From assembly GCF_021917145.1 (NCBI RefSeq), contig NW_025813703.1, positions 496,001 to 560,000 on the forward strand: a stretch of 64,000 nucleotides of DNA, given 5' to 3'. Shown here piece after piece: positions 51,116 through 64,000 of this stretch. This DNA comes from Hypomesus transpacificus (lineage: Eukaryota; Chordata; Actinopteri; Osmeriformes; Osmeridae). Numbering within the stretch: position 1 is the stretch's first letter; the number at the start of each line of letters is the position of its first letter. The notes under the pieces were generated by a model, which ran no database searches, was not told where the DNA came from, and saw nothing but the letters and a program-made list of their open reading frames with translations. Both the position numbers and the translations under genes were made by a program.

Positions 51116-53774
51116 GCAGTTGAACCGTGATAATGGGGGAGGAATGACATCTAGGAAAAGGGACAGTATTTTAATTGGACAAAAGAGCATTAGGGACCCA
51201 GAAGAGAGAGCAAGAACATAACCATGTGTTGTGTACAGCTCACTAATGAACAAAGACTCCTCATTAACATGGCCAAGCCCTGCTGTGCTTACCATCCCTG
51301 TCCACAGACCCACCACAATGTCTGACAGTAAACACAAAAAGTCCTGCACTCACCATACCGATGGGATTTCTTTCAAATATGAACACATATTTTGGTGAAT
51401 TGTAGTCACCAGTGCAACCACACCTATTAAAGTGAGCCTGGAAGCTCCTAAGAATGTGGACCAGTTAGTCAGTCCTTGCCTGGTCTGACCCCTCCACCCC
51501 CACACCGTCCTGTCAGTGATTTGAGCCCTAACCCTGCTCCAGGGGACAAACACCAGGTCCAGGGGATTACAGATCCACACTCACCACGTAAGCACCTCTC
51601 AACTTTGGCGAGTTAGCCAATGCGGTCGTTAGAATTCGGTGACTGAGGTGGAGATGGTGCACAGACGGTTCCATCCCCTACTGGCACAAGACAGTCATCG
51701 TCATTAACAGTAATGAAGAGAGACGATGAGAGATTTCTCCTAAGCTACTTCGGAAAATGGCTTACTAAAACTACAGTCACATTGCTTTCTACGTGATTAA
51801 GTCACCCTCGACTCAAAAAAGAACAAATGCCCCATTTGAACAATATTACTGCACACAGCACACAATCTTACATCCATTTAGCACGTTCCCCTGCTGGGTA
51901 CACTTTATTTATTTATTTTAATGCCTCCCGGTTGTAATTTCCAAACACGCAGCGTGCCACAGAGCCTTTGACCACTTGGAGCAGTCACACCCCATCTCTT
52001 CCCCCATGTTCCTCTTCCCTGGGGAAAGTTGAGAAACAGCTCTGCATGCTTGGACAGGTTTGTGCTCATGACTACGCACCTGAAGCAACCACACCCAGTT
52101 TTTGGCAACCCTGTGGAACAGTATGCTTCCTGAGTGTGTTGACACAAGCATGTCCTGTTCTCTACTCCTTCCTTGCTCCACCGATTTTCTTAACGGTGGT
52201 GATGTGACACACGAACACCCACACATATAAGCAAAGGTCAGCCATCATCCAACCCGTATTCATCCACATTCCACAATCTGAGCATACAAAAATTTAAAAT
52301 CATTGGCCTGTCTTCAACTCTATAACCACTAGAGGGAAAAGCAAGTTACTCGTGTTTTAACTTAAAGGCAGGATCGGTACGTTTTATAAACCTGGCAATG
52401 GCTTGAGTTCAAAAGGATTCAAATCAAAATATCTCACCCCCTCCGTTCAAAGACACGCCCCCAAAACACATTAACTGACTACTGCCAGGTAGGTAGGTAG
52501 ACAGACAAGAAGCCTGTCCAATCATTATATTCGGTCCGAATGCAGTCCAATCATTATGCTTGGTAAACTAAATTATTGGTTGCGTTTCTTATTGTCCGGA
52601 GATGCTGACAAATATCGGATTTATTTAATGTTACTGTCAAACCTTTAGATGTATTGGTTGCTACCAGGATGTGTTCATTTCAGCAAACATGACAAAAAGT
52701 TTCTCAAGAACATTTACGACCCTACCTATGAAAGTAAAATGAAGCAGAAAAAAAAATCTAATGAAATTAGTCTCACACTTAAACTGTCATAAACCTTGGT
52801 AATTGTACCTCTAAGGAGATACTAACCATTATAAATTATTTTAAGCCTCCTGTTCCCATAACTTTGGTTTAGCACGTACTTGCTAATCAAAAGGTGGTCA
52901 CAAATTCATCACAGCTCCCAAAAATGATGTAGCCAGTCAAGTCTTATTTTAGGCCTCTGTCCGATACGGGTTTGAGCTCAACCAATCGGATGTTCCCTCA
53001 TTCAGCTCTCCTGATCCTCCATAGCCAGTCAAACACACTTGAGGACTCTAGGCAGCCAATCAAGTACTGTAACTGATCAGCGAGTTGTAGTTAAACAAGT
53101 CTCTCCCTGCGTAGGGGGGCTCTGACAGCTTGTGTCATTGTTTTAAAGCCCTGACCTATATCTGCCTGTCCTAGCAACAAGGACTTGATCTGAGCTTAAT
53201 AGTTGCTTTAATTCCTCTTGAGCACCCCCTCCCACTCCCACCCTTCAGCCACCCCACCCCCATAACCTTCCAACCATCCCAGACCATGACTGTGTACAGT
53301 ACAGTAGGGTAGAACAGAGGCTAGTGCATACAAGTTTGTCATTGTTAATCTCCCCAAAATCCACACCATTTTCAAGACGAGACAAACCAGGACAAATGGA
53401 ATTTCCAAATGACACAGGATAATTGAGATTGTAAATGATGTCGATTAAACACACACCTCCCTGAGCTACTCTTCTCGCCCCCCCCCCCTCCCCCGCCCCC
53501 CAAAAAAGGAAATAACAAATGTGGATTTCCGACTCAGCCCCAGTACTATTTCACCAGGGGATTATAACATAAACAAACTGGAACCACCTCTTTTCCAGAT
53601 CTAAATGCAGCTCAATTCGACAAACTCAGTCTTTCCAGGGATAAGATATTACCGGTCTACATGAAAAGCAAACAACTTCTTGCAGTCATGCTCTGGGTGA
53701 ACATGTATTATGTAAGATCAAGTAATTGCAAGAGTGGGGTTTATGTGAGTTTGACCAGATCACAGATCCAGTTC

Positions 53775-53965
53775 TACATTTACATTGTCATTTACCAGAC
53801 GCTCTGACCCAGAGCGACTTACAGTAAGTACAGGGAAATTCTCCCGAGGCAAGTAGGGTGAAGTGCCTTGCCCAAGGACACAATGTCATTTTGCATGGCC
53901 GGGAATCAAACTGGCAACCTTCTGATTAATAGCCTGATTCCCTAACCGCTCAGCCATCTGACCCC
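53775..53965 (-). mobile_element. tRNA-derived SINE (minus orientation) in pard6g intron
   Basis: The minus strand reads A box (GATGGCTGAGCGGTTAGGGA), B box area (GAAGGTTGCCAGTTTGATTC) and a tail CTTACTGTAAGTCGCTCTGG ending near ACAATGTAAATGTAGAAC. The body matches the SINEs at 34837 and 55674, and the tail resembles the shared 3' part of V-SINE-type elements. Confidence 0.85.
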
Positions 53966-54701
53966 TGCCAGCTTTGACTTCTCAGCTTCACAAACACATG
54001 CATAAAGATGGAGAGAGAGAGAACCACAGGCACATACACACACTAAGTGAATTAGAGTCTTGACACAGATCATCCCTGCATTTGAGATGGTGGAACTTGT
54101 GACCCTCTCAAACCCCAGAAAATAAACAGAGCTGTAAACAACATTCAGATTTCATCACATGTACAAGATTTCGCGTCACCTGAGGCCCTGATTGGATTCA
54201 GGTGATGAGATGGGGAGTTCCCCTAGGAAAAGAAAATGACTCATAAACAGGTCAGAGCCCCCACACTGCATAGAATAATCCATGATTTTAATGAGCTACA
54301 GAGGCTGATTCCAAGTCCAAAGTGAGTTTGATGTTGTGACCAACAATGAATGCAAGTGTACTGCACAACATTTTTCATTTTAGATGTTGACTAAAAGCAG
54401 ATGTCCATGCAAAGTATAGCCAAACCTCAAAAAGTCCAGAAAGTATCCAGAATGTCATTAATTACATGCACACAAATGCATCCCTCGCTCTCGGATTCAA
54501 AAGAGAGAAGCAATCAGTGAAATTAAATTTTAAAAGTCCACATCATATGGAAATGAGCTACATCAATGCTAAATACAGCCAAGCCAACATGAATGTGTGG
54601 CATGCCTCAATGAAGGTAAACGACTTCAATCAGTCTCAATTGGAAGCAATGAAGCAAGACAGGCTTGCACTTGTGTTCACAACTCTGTAGCAAAGTGCCT
54701 A

Positions 54702-54706
<5 letters not shown>

Positions 54707-54759
<53 letters not shown>
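54707..54759. repeat. (CA)n microsatellite
   Basis: About 26 CA repeats without interruption in the pard6g intron. A shorter CA run lies at about 55050-55074. Confidence 0.95.
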
Positions 54760-54760
<1 letters not shown>

Positions 54761-55673
54761 TCTGCACAGTAACACAACAGAAAAAAAACACACCACATGC
54801 CTAACCTTGTCCTACAGTCAGGCTGTAATTAGGAGGGACCAGAGTGCACAGCCTTCCACCAGGCAGCCTTTACGCAAAACAGCAGCTCCTCCCTTGAAGA
54901 ACTCACAAACCCCATGCTAACCACAATGCACCTCTCCCAGGGGTCCACCCTGCAAAGAGCCATCTCCTCCTGTCTCTCTTCCTAAACCACGTCAGACTGG
55001 GTCAAATCCAGTAGCCACAAAACACTGGAATTAGAAACTACAAATTAAAAAACACACACACACACACACACACAATGCAAATGTGTGTGTTTGTGTGTGT
55101 TACTAAGCCTGTGACTTGCGGTTTGGGTCGCTTCCTCTGAGGAGAGGAGGCATGGAGAGGGACTGAAGGATTTTTGTTTTCTCTGCTGGATGAGTTGGCA
55201 GTGGCACATTATTGCAATTGCAGTGCAAGTATTATTTGGTCGGTTAGGACATTGTTGCCTGCCGGAAAATCAATATATCGACATCTTCATCCAGGTGATT
55301 ACCAATAAATACATTTCTAAGGACCTATCTGTGTATGTATCTATCCATGTATCCAACCAACATCACATCGACAATTCGGGGAAAACGTCACTGGGACGTA
55401 GCGTCCATGTCAAGATGAGAAAGAACAAATCCAGATTTCGGTGGTAGTTATCTGGAAACTTCATTGTGGGAGAGCAGAGGCACTTTCCAAGCAGGCTCGT
55501 AAAACAAAATGAAGCAGAGACACAACCCCCGCCCTACTTCAAACATGACTGACCTGAAGGTTTAATTAAAGTGAACCCAGGCCTCCCCCAACCTACTTTA
55601 AGACTGGGAGTAGACGTGCGTGTATGCAAAAAAATGTGTGTGTTCGCAAAAGACTGCTTCTGTGCCCACAAGG

Positions 55674-55838
55674 CATTTACATTTAGCAGACACTCTTATC
55701 CAGAGCATCTTACAGTCAGTACAGGGACATTCCCCCGAGGCAAGTAGGATGAAGTGGACACGTCATTTTGTACCACCAGAATCAAACCGGCAACCTTCTG
55801 ATTAATAGCCCCATTCCCTAACCGCTCAGCCATCTCCC
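55674..55838 (-). mobile_element. tRNA-derived SINE (minus orientation), second intronic copy
   Basis: Same family as the element at 53775, with the A box GATGGCTGAGCGGTTAGGGA and the tail TGGATAAGAGTGTCTGCTAA followed by ATGTAAATGCC. It lacks about 20 bases of the body relative to the 53775 copy. Confidence 0.85.
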
Positions 55839-56534
55839 TACAAGACAGTTTGTGAGCTGCAGTGTAAGGAGCCGTGACCTCCTAAGTCACAACTCTAAAA
55901 ACAACAGAGCAAGCAACAAACAAGGAGGACTGACCAAAGAAAAGGAAGCACCGGGGAAACGTTCAGAAACCACTACAAATAAGGATGCAAAATAGGTTTT
56001 TACACCGTCACCATATCTGCCTCGAAAGTCAAACTCCTTCTAGTTCACACACAGGCCACCCCAAAGGGGCGCGAACACAAAACCACACGGCTGCAGGTCA
56101 AGAAAATCCACCAAAAAGTGTGTGTGTGGTCATCGGATTCTGTGTGTTAGCAAGACCAAGTGGTTGATTTAGGGCCTATTTAATGGCCCTTCCACAGGGG
56201 ACCAGGCTGACTGGGACACAAAGAGGGAGCATCTCAATCAGGCATGCTGTTGTTCCTCCACTCTGCTCCTCGCAGGCACCAGGCACCTCCATTGCACTCC
56301 CCACAGCTTTTATTGTGAGAAGATTGCAGCAAGAGGAGGCCACACACATACACCTCCATCCAGTCTGCTACGCATATTCACTTGGCACGGCACAAGAGCA
56401 CACGCACGCACACCGCAAAGTGACTAAGAACAGTCTCGGCAAGAGAGTCATACAGAGTAGAGCCAAACAGTAGAATCGCTTTCGAAAAAGGAGAATTCCC
56501 TTCACTTTTGTGAAACTGCCTAACAATTGTGTTT

Positions 56535-56536
<2 letters not shown>

Positions 56537-56571
<35 letters not shown>
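56537..56571. repeat. Poly-C tract (35 C)
   Basis: An uninterrupted run of 35 C on the plus strand in the pard6g intron. The length may be imprecise in an assembly. Confidence 0.9.
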
Positions 56572-56574
<3 letters not shown>

Positions 56575-57736
56575 CCATGGAGGCTTTCCACTTACTGAAT
56601 TATTATTGTATCCACGTGGCCAAACTGGATGAACTAGGCAAGGGGGTCAGTCTGTCTGACAGCGGTTTTCATCTGGCACGAGAGTTTAGTTGTATAATCC
56701 ACAGAAGGATTATGTAAGGGGGGAGGATAGGTGGGGGAGCCAGGGTTCTTGCATGAATACATTTGACATTAAATTCATCAGAGATGGAATCTGACCTGTA
56801 TGGACAGAGGGAGGCCAATGCTGATTTCTGTGGTCTGAAAGGGAAAACGGGCTAGTCCTAATTACCGACCTGCCTCTCTCCCTTTTTCGCCGACCCCCCT
56901 CACCAACATTTCCTTTTGAAACTGTATTCGTTTGAAAGAATTACATATATTTTTGTGCCAGCACGGATTTAAATCACATGTTTATAATTTAATTTAACTT
57001 ACAATATGAGCAGGTGGATTACTTTATTTACTAAATGTAGGCAAGCAAGCAACCAGTCAGTCTGGGATATACTATGGGCACTGCACAAGTCAGACAAAGT
57101 GGGTGTTTCTTCAAGTACTGACCAACATACAGAACTCTGGGATTGTGAGTTTGTGACTGGCCGGTCAACTGGGTCGACTGGCCCGTGACTGGGCAGATTG
57201 TACAACACCCACACAAAACATGGGGCCCTGCCTAACTTCAACAATGTTCACTTAGATTGAAAATCTCTCTCGCTCTCAGCCTGGAGACTTGTTGGGTTCC
57301 TCCTCCCCTCAGTGAACTGCCAATTGGTCCATGACACCCTAAATCCAACCCCCCCCCCCTAAAAGAAATGTCAATACAAAATCTAATCTGAACTTTTCGT
57401 TAATCATTATTGTGCAAACACTGGTGACTCCAAGAGTTGGGGATTAGAAAATGATGCAAGGGAATTGAAGCCAGACTCCAGTGTGGAGGGAAAGGCTCCA
57501 TCAAACTTATGTTGTGTGCGAAGAAACGACTCATAGGTCTGGACACATCAGGATGTTGACCTCTCTCTGTGATAGCTAGATGAAGTGCATGTAAGCACAA
57601 CATTGAGCAATGCAGATAATAAGGCCCCTATCAGGAGAAAGGAGAGACAATGACAGCGAGAGATGGCATGAGAGCGATGGAGAATTCCAACACGGGTCAA
57701 GTACACACACTAACAAGAGAAGGGAAATATGAAGGC

Positions 57737-57773
57737 GGGTGGGGGGGGGGGGGGGGGGGGTGGGGGGGGGGGG
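57737..57773. repeat. Poly-G tract with two T interruptions
   Basis: GGG-T-G20-T-G12 on the plus strand, opposite in strand to the poly-C tract 1.2 kb away. It could form quadruplex structures. Confidence 0.9.
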
Positions 57774-60227
57774 TTAAATTAAAAAGGGAGGAAGTCTGTC
57801 CTCAGCAGGGGTTCTTCCAGGTTCAACTTCCCCTTTGAACCTCGATGAGTCATTACCCAGAGTTCTGAGGGCTACCAGTCATCCCTGGGAGGACCTGAGG
57901 GAACAGCACCTGCACACATCAATGGGCCTTTCTAGCGCATTCAACCTTGACGGTGACCCGTTTTAGCGAGCATAGACAGACACACACACAGTCACAAAAC
58001 GGCCTGTGCATGGACACACAAACATATGTTTATACTAAAACAGCCTTAGGACAGTCTTTGCTCAGAGAAGATTTGAGAAACTCTCTAAACAAACCTGAGC
58101 TAAATCAAAAGCAAAGAAGGAGAAGGAGAAAGGCCATGTCTGGAGGGTTGTCGGTGGGCTAAGCTGCCATGTTTAGCTTTCTGAGACGCTGCCCTGTTAC
58201 GTGTTAGCTCCATCGGTGGGATCTGGTCTGGAGTGGTTGGCAGCTGAATGGACCCCAGTGTGACAGGGCAGGGAGTCAGTCTGTCACTGAATGATGCACC
58301 AGGGCTTGAGCACCAGCCGTCCTGGGAGGCCCGGTGACGATGGGACAGTGTGTGACCTTCACAAGCTCAAACACAGAGCACTGGAAGGACTTCCATGGTA
58401 CCGGTTGGCACCACTCATCACTGGGATTACCGAAGGCACACTCGTGTGCTCGTAGCCCGCATCACTACATCATTTTACAACAATTAGACAAGGACTATCA
58501 CTTGTTGAAATGTATCAGGACAGGAGAGACACACACATTTACTTCAAAGTAAATGTTGTTTTTTTTTGTTAAAACAACCCAAAGAAAAACCACTTGATAG
58601 TAGGCACAAAGTCAAAATTCATCGTTGGTGTAGTGCCTTTGACCATGGGAAACTTAGTTTGAAATATGCGTCATTACCACACATGATTGGCAAATTGAGA
58701 CTTAGTACATGAACCTACATAGACTTAGTGTTCCTAGTATAGTTTTACCTCATATTTAAATTGTTAAGATTCCTATATGTTTAATGTATGCATGTATGCA
58801 CCTTCCTGCCAAAGCAAATTCCTCGTCTGTGCAAACTTTCATGGCAATTAAAAACCCATTCTGATTCTAGTGTTTTAAGTGGTGTGTAATGAAAACGAAT
58901 TCTGCAGTCTGTTCTGGATGGTTCTGGGTCCAAAGCGCAATCAAGCAGATGACAGAACATTCGAGAGGGAGGATTAGACCTTAACCCTTGTGTGGTGTTT
59001 GGGTATGTGGGAACCATTTTCAACTTGAGACACAGCTCATTTTCTGTGAAGAACGTGCTAATGTCATTACGTGCACACTCTGCATGCCCCCTACATGTTT
59101 ATATGACATATGTGGTGGTAAAGGCCCACCCAGGGGTGTGTGTGTGTAGGTGAAAATAAAGTAGATATTCAATTCAATGTTTGTTATGTGGCTTCAGTCT
59201 TTCTCTCATCCCTGGGCCTGCTGTTTCAGCAACATAACATCCTGTCTGTCTCCCTGCATGTCTCCTGCTTTTGTTACACATTTACGATTTGTCGTGTGTT
59301 AAACTACAAAATGTCTTGCGGGATCCTGCACAAAGTTAATGCTGATACATCATTTTGAAACGTTGTGCATATTTACTAATTTCTCTCACGGGTCGATGAC
59401 GATGGACTCATTTGTATGCTGGAAGTGGCCTTTTCAATCTAGGCAACTGTTATAGACAAGAGATAGAGAGCAGTCTCTGGACACACACACACACACACGG
59501 TGAGGAGCCTCTCTTTCACGCAGGTCTTTTGTCTCTCAGTAATGTCTGGTATGCCGACACACAGGCTTTGCTCAATGACCTGATTTTCAATGGCTGCATT
59601 CGCTTGCAAGCTTTTCCTTTGGATAAGACACAGGACTTAAGCGGCAGACAGACACAGACCGACCTAGCCAATAAGAGGACAGGAAACCCCCACCCCCCTT
59701 CCCCCGTCCTCGTGTGAGGTAAACAAAAAGACCCTGATGGCTAACATTGTGAATTCCGGCAACACATAGCATACCCATGTCAGTTACTTAAGGTTACTGA
59801 CAATGTGGGAAAATGTATTTTCGATCAAATTGTTTTAAACTGAGTAAAACACATCATTCTTACATAGTCAATGCACAAATATATACATTACATTTAAAAA
59901 CAATCAAAACTACACAAACATTTCTGTGTGAGTTGTAATACTGACATTTTATGAACAATGAAAAGGAAAGTAGGTCAACAGTCAACTTTGTACGCATCAA
60001 CTATATATGAGTTAACGATACCAAATGAGAAGCAAATACCCCAAAGAATATCACAAGATAAAAAAGTGATTTTAGTGCTCAACCTAACTGTATATGTCAG
60101 CCGATGGGAAGGTTGTTGTAAGGTGTAGTGCAACACAAAGTCATTCCAAAACGTTTGTCATTTGAGCCCTATGCAAAAAGGGAAAGAAGGGATGCGAGGA
60201 AAGGAGGAGAGAAAGGGGAGCTCTCAC

Positions 60228-60450
60228 CTTGTCTTTGTATGAAGACGCGGAGCAGGGGATGTGCGGTGGACACGGCCTTGCAGAAGTTATCGTCGTTGTT
60301 GATTGGCAGCAGGTCGCCATGGATGTCGGCATAGCCAATCATCACCTCCATGTTGGCGATGCGGTGGATGTGCATGATGAGCTTGAGGAACTCCTCAAAC
60401 TTGCCCGGTTTGAAGCGGTCCACGGAAAAGCGCCGGAACTCAGCCCCATA
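60228..60450 (-). CDS. pard6g: PAR-6 gamma polarity protein, PB1 exon
   Basis: 74 codons plus one base encode most of the PB1 domain, which pairs with the PB1 domain of atypical PKC. It starts [20 protein letters not shown] and includes the OPCA motif [18 protein letters not shown], then [17 protein letters not shown]. The acceptor is CTGCAG (60451-60453 on the plus strand as CTG) and the donor GTGAGA, and phase 1 joins exactly to the exon at 43563. The first exon, which should end with a KSK/KSR-type sequence, was not found to the right. Confidence 0.93.
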
Positions 60451-63400
60451 CTGCAGGAGGGAGGGGGGGGGGTGTAGGAGGATCAAAGAAGAAGAAAGTG
60501 AGCAGGACTTTCTCCATGATGACTGAAACAGGGACGAGACACTGGGGCTTTGGTCTCAGTCATTCTGGAATCTTCCTGTACTGAGACAAACATACACCGG
60601 ACCATTCCAATGAAGCCCTGTGCAACAGCGTTAGTTCTGGGTTTTGTTGACAACAACTTTAAATTGAAAGAGTTTATTATTAAAGGAGTATTTTTCTAGG
60701 TTAGGTTTTACAAATCCCCAAAACCTATGAAAGCCACCATATTAAATCTCCCCGAAAATGCACTAGCCTACTGATTTTTTCAATGAGTTGAGACTATACA
60801 AACACTGTTAAAATTGTTAATTCCTTTACAAATATTATGGTAATTACTAACTATTGCAAACGTAACTTTTTTTATTTTGGTTTTTAATTGTTTTTCAACC
60901 TCACTGCTTTCCTAATCTGTGCTCAATCTATACACAATCATCCACATTTGTTTATTTTATATATATTCTTTGTATATTATTAGTTGTCACAGTTCTTGAA
61001 AATACTTGTTTTTAGAGGGCAAATACTTTTTCACATCACTGTACATGCAACAACGTTTTGTTGCTTCGAGACAAGAACAACATCTGCTTGTTGCTGGCTG
61101 CCAAGGTTCTCCCCTCCATAACGAGACACAGTATTCTTGACAAGCCTAAACAATGATAGTTTACTGACCTCCATAGAATGGCATATCCAAAATATCACCT
61201 TAAACACCAAACAAACACTCACAAAATATCTAAGTGACTCGGCTCATATTACCAACAGTGTACAGTCAAATAGGCCACATACATAATAATAACATATAAT
61301 AATAATAAAATAGGACAAATATGTCATATGTTACCAAAGCCTTGACTGGCAAAATCATTGGAAGAAGGATTTACACAAAGAAGAGGAAGATTTTGAAAAG
61401 GGTTAGTAAGCTGTCTCAAGACTATGGGAATAACAGCAACAGCCCACTACACAAAGGTCTAGCCAGTTTAACATGGTGACTACTCTCTGAGCAATATGGC
61501 AGAGTTGAGTAGGCTGGACAATGAAAAAGTACACACGCAAGCACACACAGCTGACGGGAGCATAGGGCAGCAATTGTCCAGTGCTATTCCAGCCCTGTCA
61601 TTGGACCACCAAGTCAGAACACAGCAGGAGGTTGCCCTGAGGTCACATGACACATAGGGCAAGGGAGAACGCATGAGGCAAGGATGTGTGTGAGTAGCAA
61701 GTGCGGGATGGAGGAAGAAAACGAGGACGGAGATACACGCCAGGCTTTGCCTCTCACAATAGCAACGTCCCTGAATCCCACAGGGGTAATTTGTGGATCG
61801 TGCTGCAATGCTGTAATCATGCAGTCAGGGAGGGAGGCGGGCCCTAGTCAGGAGCAGCATGTCATTAGTCGATGAAATATGATTGTCATTGCAGGGGAGG
61901 TGTATTGGTGTGATGCCATGTGTATTATGGCCGATCGACACTGATGCCAAACACAAGGACACAATCATATATGCCTTTGAGCTCACTTGTAAACATGCAT
62001 GCACTGACACAGACTTTATAGTGTGAATAATATTGTGCAAATAGTCCAACTTGAAAACTAAAACCAAAACATTTATTTGAACTATGATCTTCTCCGTAAA
62101 ACACAAGTGTTAATTTAGTTACTCTGAAGTAATTTCAGTTAAGTCATGAGCCTTCTTTGTTCAGTGATAGAATATGGAAGTAAAAAAAAAGAAGCAATTG
62201 CTTCAACAATCTGATTTCAGTGTGAAACTATGGAACATTGCTTAACGCAAGTCTGGACAAGATAAACGTCACAGGTCTAAATTTGAAACATTCCTTGAAA
62301 ATGCATAACCTGAACATTGACAGGATTCTCCGCCCTCTTGTATAAAAATGTTTTGAACAAGTTCAGGCAGGTACTACACTAAAAAAAATTACCTCAGACT
62401 TGTGGCAACAAGCCAAGCTAAGCTAACTGGAATTTTTTATTTTCTCATTTTAAATCTTTAAAACTTAAATTTCACCTTTACATAACAATTTGTAAGCCAT
62501 ATTTTACATTCAATTTCTAACCATCCCCACAGACCACATATTTTGAAATCCGCGCAAGGTGTGCGAGTGCTGGGCCAGACCAGTGTTTTAGCAGTTGGGT
62601 GTGGGTGGAGGGAATTCTAAATTTGGAGTTTAGACAGACTGTCCAAGTAGAAACAGAAGTTTAAGAAAGTACCAAGTTGACTTCAGAAGAGGATTGCTGA
62701 AAACGAAAACAATACTGAATTGAGAAGGAGGAGGTAGCTATGTCAAATCCCATCTGGTAACAAAAAAGCAGCTTGACAACAAAAAAACAACAACAACAAA
62801 ACCACAGCTTTCAACAGATACCTCCTGTGCCTTTTTGCTATTGTCTTAGTCAAAGTGGTTCCCCCTCCCATACCCTTAAACTGGGGTCAGTGAGAAACTG
62901 TCAACCCATAATGGTTGCCTTGTCTTTCTCGTCTCTGAGATGATAAGGAAAAGATGGAGACGCTGAGATGGAAGATAAGGCGAGGAGGCCATTTTAGATT
63001 TAGACATCTCTGCCTGCCATCACAGTGGGTGTGTTTTGAGTCTGATACTCACTCAACCTGATTAGCCGTTGACAGATGGTGCCTGGTGTCACGCTTAAAG
63101 GAAAAGGCATGCACAGGCACATCAACAGGATGATAAGCAAGATGATGGGTCACAATGTACCCTTAAGAGTTTATAATAGACTTCTGAATCATCACACCAA
63201 CGGTTGTTCGTTTCATGGCGACATTTGCCTTACCCATATTTCAAACCCTTTAACCAGTTTTAGGCTATCCCCACAAATGCCAGTCAAAGCTAGACTTCTC
63301 CAAACTTTAAAGATGAGTTCAGTGGTCTTACTTTGCGCACAAGAGAGGGAGGGGGGGCTTGCCAACTCTTACTGAACCGCCATCCTGGTCCCTTCTCACG

Positions 63401-64000
63401 TACAGTGGTGGCAGCAGCATTCCAAGATACTCTGCCCCATGTTAGACAATACAAGCAGGGGGGGAGGGGGGTTCCACATTGGGCATGGTGCCCATGCACT
63501 TCATCAATGAGAGCCTTGATAAGAGCCATTGGCTAGGCTAACAACATAATCACTAATGTTTTGGAACCTTGCTGACCAGGTTAACTTAACCCAGGCATGA
63601 GTTTCTTTGATTGTGACCAATGACAATGCTATGAGAGTACATTTACTCATTTAGCAGACACTCTTAGAGTAGACAAGAGGAACATGTATTGATTCAAACA
63701 ACCATCCCCCATGGTCTTTACTTATGTAGACACCAGTGGGTTTACTCTTATGTACTGTACCTCCAAGTGTCTGTGAGTGTGTGTTGTCGAAAACTGAACA
63801 CATACCTCTCAATGGCTTAAATGCTGTGAGGCCAGGTTATCTGATATTTTTATAGATAAATCAAGGGAACCTAAACAACCATCTCCTTTCTCATGTCTGG
63901 GAGCACTGAACTGTTGCCTGCTTCGGTTTGGCTGGGTTTGTGTTCACATTCAAGACATATTTTAACTGTTCTCCAATTGTTGTGATACAAAAGCGTGTGT
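60451..64000. other. pard6g intron 1 (right edge)
   Basis: No coding exon was recognised on either strand. At about 61015-61045 the sequence GGGCAAATACTTTTTCACAT followed by CACTGTA looks like the end of a Tc1-type transposon with no partner end visible. A short SINE-tail-like fragment (ATTTACTCATTTAGCAGACA) is at about 63642-63665. The first pard6g exon is presumably beyond the window. Confidence 0.6.

Larger units (their letters stand above)
43564..60227 (-). other. pard6g: pard6g intron between PB1 exon and last exon (16.7 kb)
   Basis: GTGAGA donor at 60227 and CAG acceptor at 43564-43566, with matching phase 1. No coding exon of another gene was recognised inside on either strand. It holds two SINEs, a 35-bp minisatellite and several microsatellite or homopolymer tracts, listed separately. 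Confidence 0.85.

Noticed and set aside
54597..54920. 107-codon plus-strand frame
   Set aside because: Its core is His-Thr repeats from the CA microsatellite. No splice or family support.

Overview
The window is vertebrate nuclear DNA, most probably from a ray-finned (teleost) fish. Genes are split into short exons with GT-AG introns. The repeats are fish-type: an L2/Maui-like LINE, tRNA-derived SINEs, pogo, Tc1 and hAT remnants, and long CA, CT, poly-C and poly-G tracts. The encoded proteins match vertebrate families end to end. Every gene I could assign lies on the minus strand, so the genes read from right to left. Exon positions were worked out by hand from splice sites, reading phase and protein similarity.

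Layout from left to right: (1) 380-3436, first three coding exons of laptm4b; the rest is off the left edge. (2) About 4.6-22.9 kb, an accessory block of three tandem units of roughly 5 kb each. Every unit has a 5' untranslated exon behind a CRE-like site, five coding exons homologous to an internal part of zinc-finger protein ZNF106 (257-259 codons, no zinc fingers and no WD40 repeats), and then a copy of the last coding exon and 3' UTR of mtdh. At least two of the unit ends carry the mtdh AATAAA. The units differ by transposon insertions, deletions and one small inversion. (3) 22.9-29.5 kb, intact mtdh (12 coding exons, 494 codons). (4) 30.4-33.4 kb, rrm2b (9 coding exons, 351 codons). (5) 34.6-35.5 kb, an NTF2 gene (4 coding exons, 128 codons) with one probable GC-AG intron. 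(6) 39.0-40.5 kb, bloc1s4 (5 coding exons, 235 codons). (7) 42.5 kb to beyond the right part of the window, pard6g: the last exon (CRIB-like motif, PDZ, tail) and the PB1 exon, separated by a repeat-rich intron of about 16.7 kb. Its first exon was not found.

The conserved genes are housekeeping or cell-biology genes with no shared pathway. The mtdh-laptm4b neighbourhood matches the mammalian order. The new biology is the block wedged between these two: a triplicated, truncated ZNF106-derived gene that appears to have acquired the 3' end of mtdh. All three copies keep an open frame, matching splice phases and only in-frame length changes, which suggests a young lineage-specific gene family rather than dead duplicates. 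Expression and selection cannot be judged from the sequence alone.
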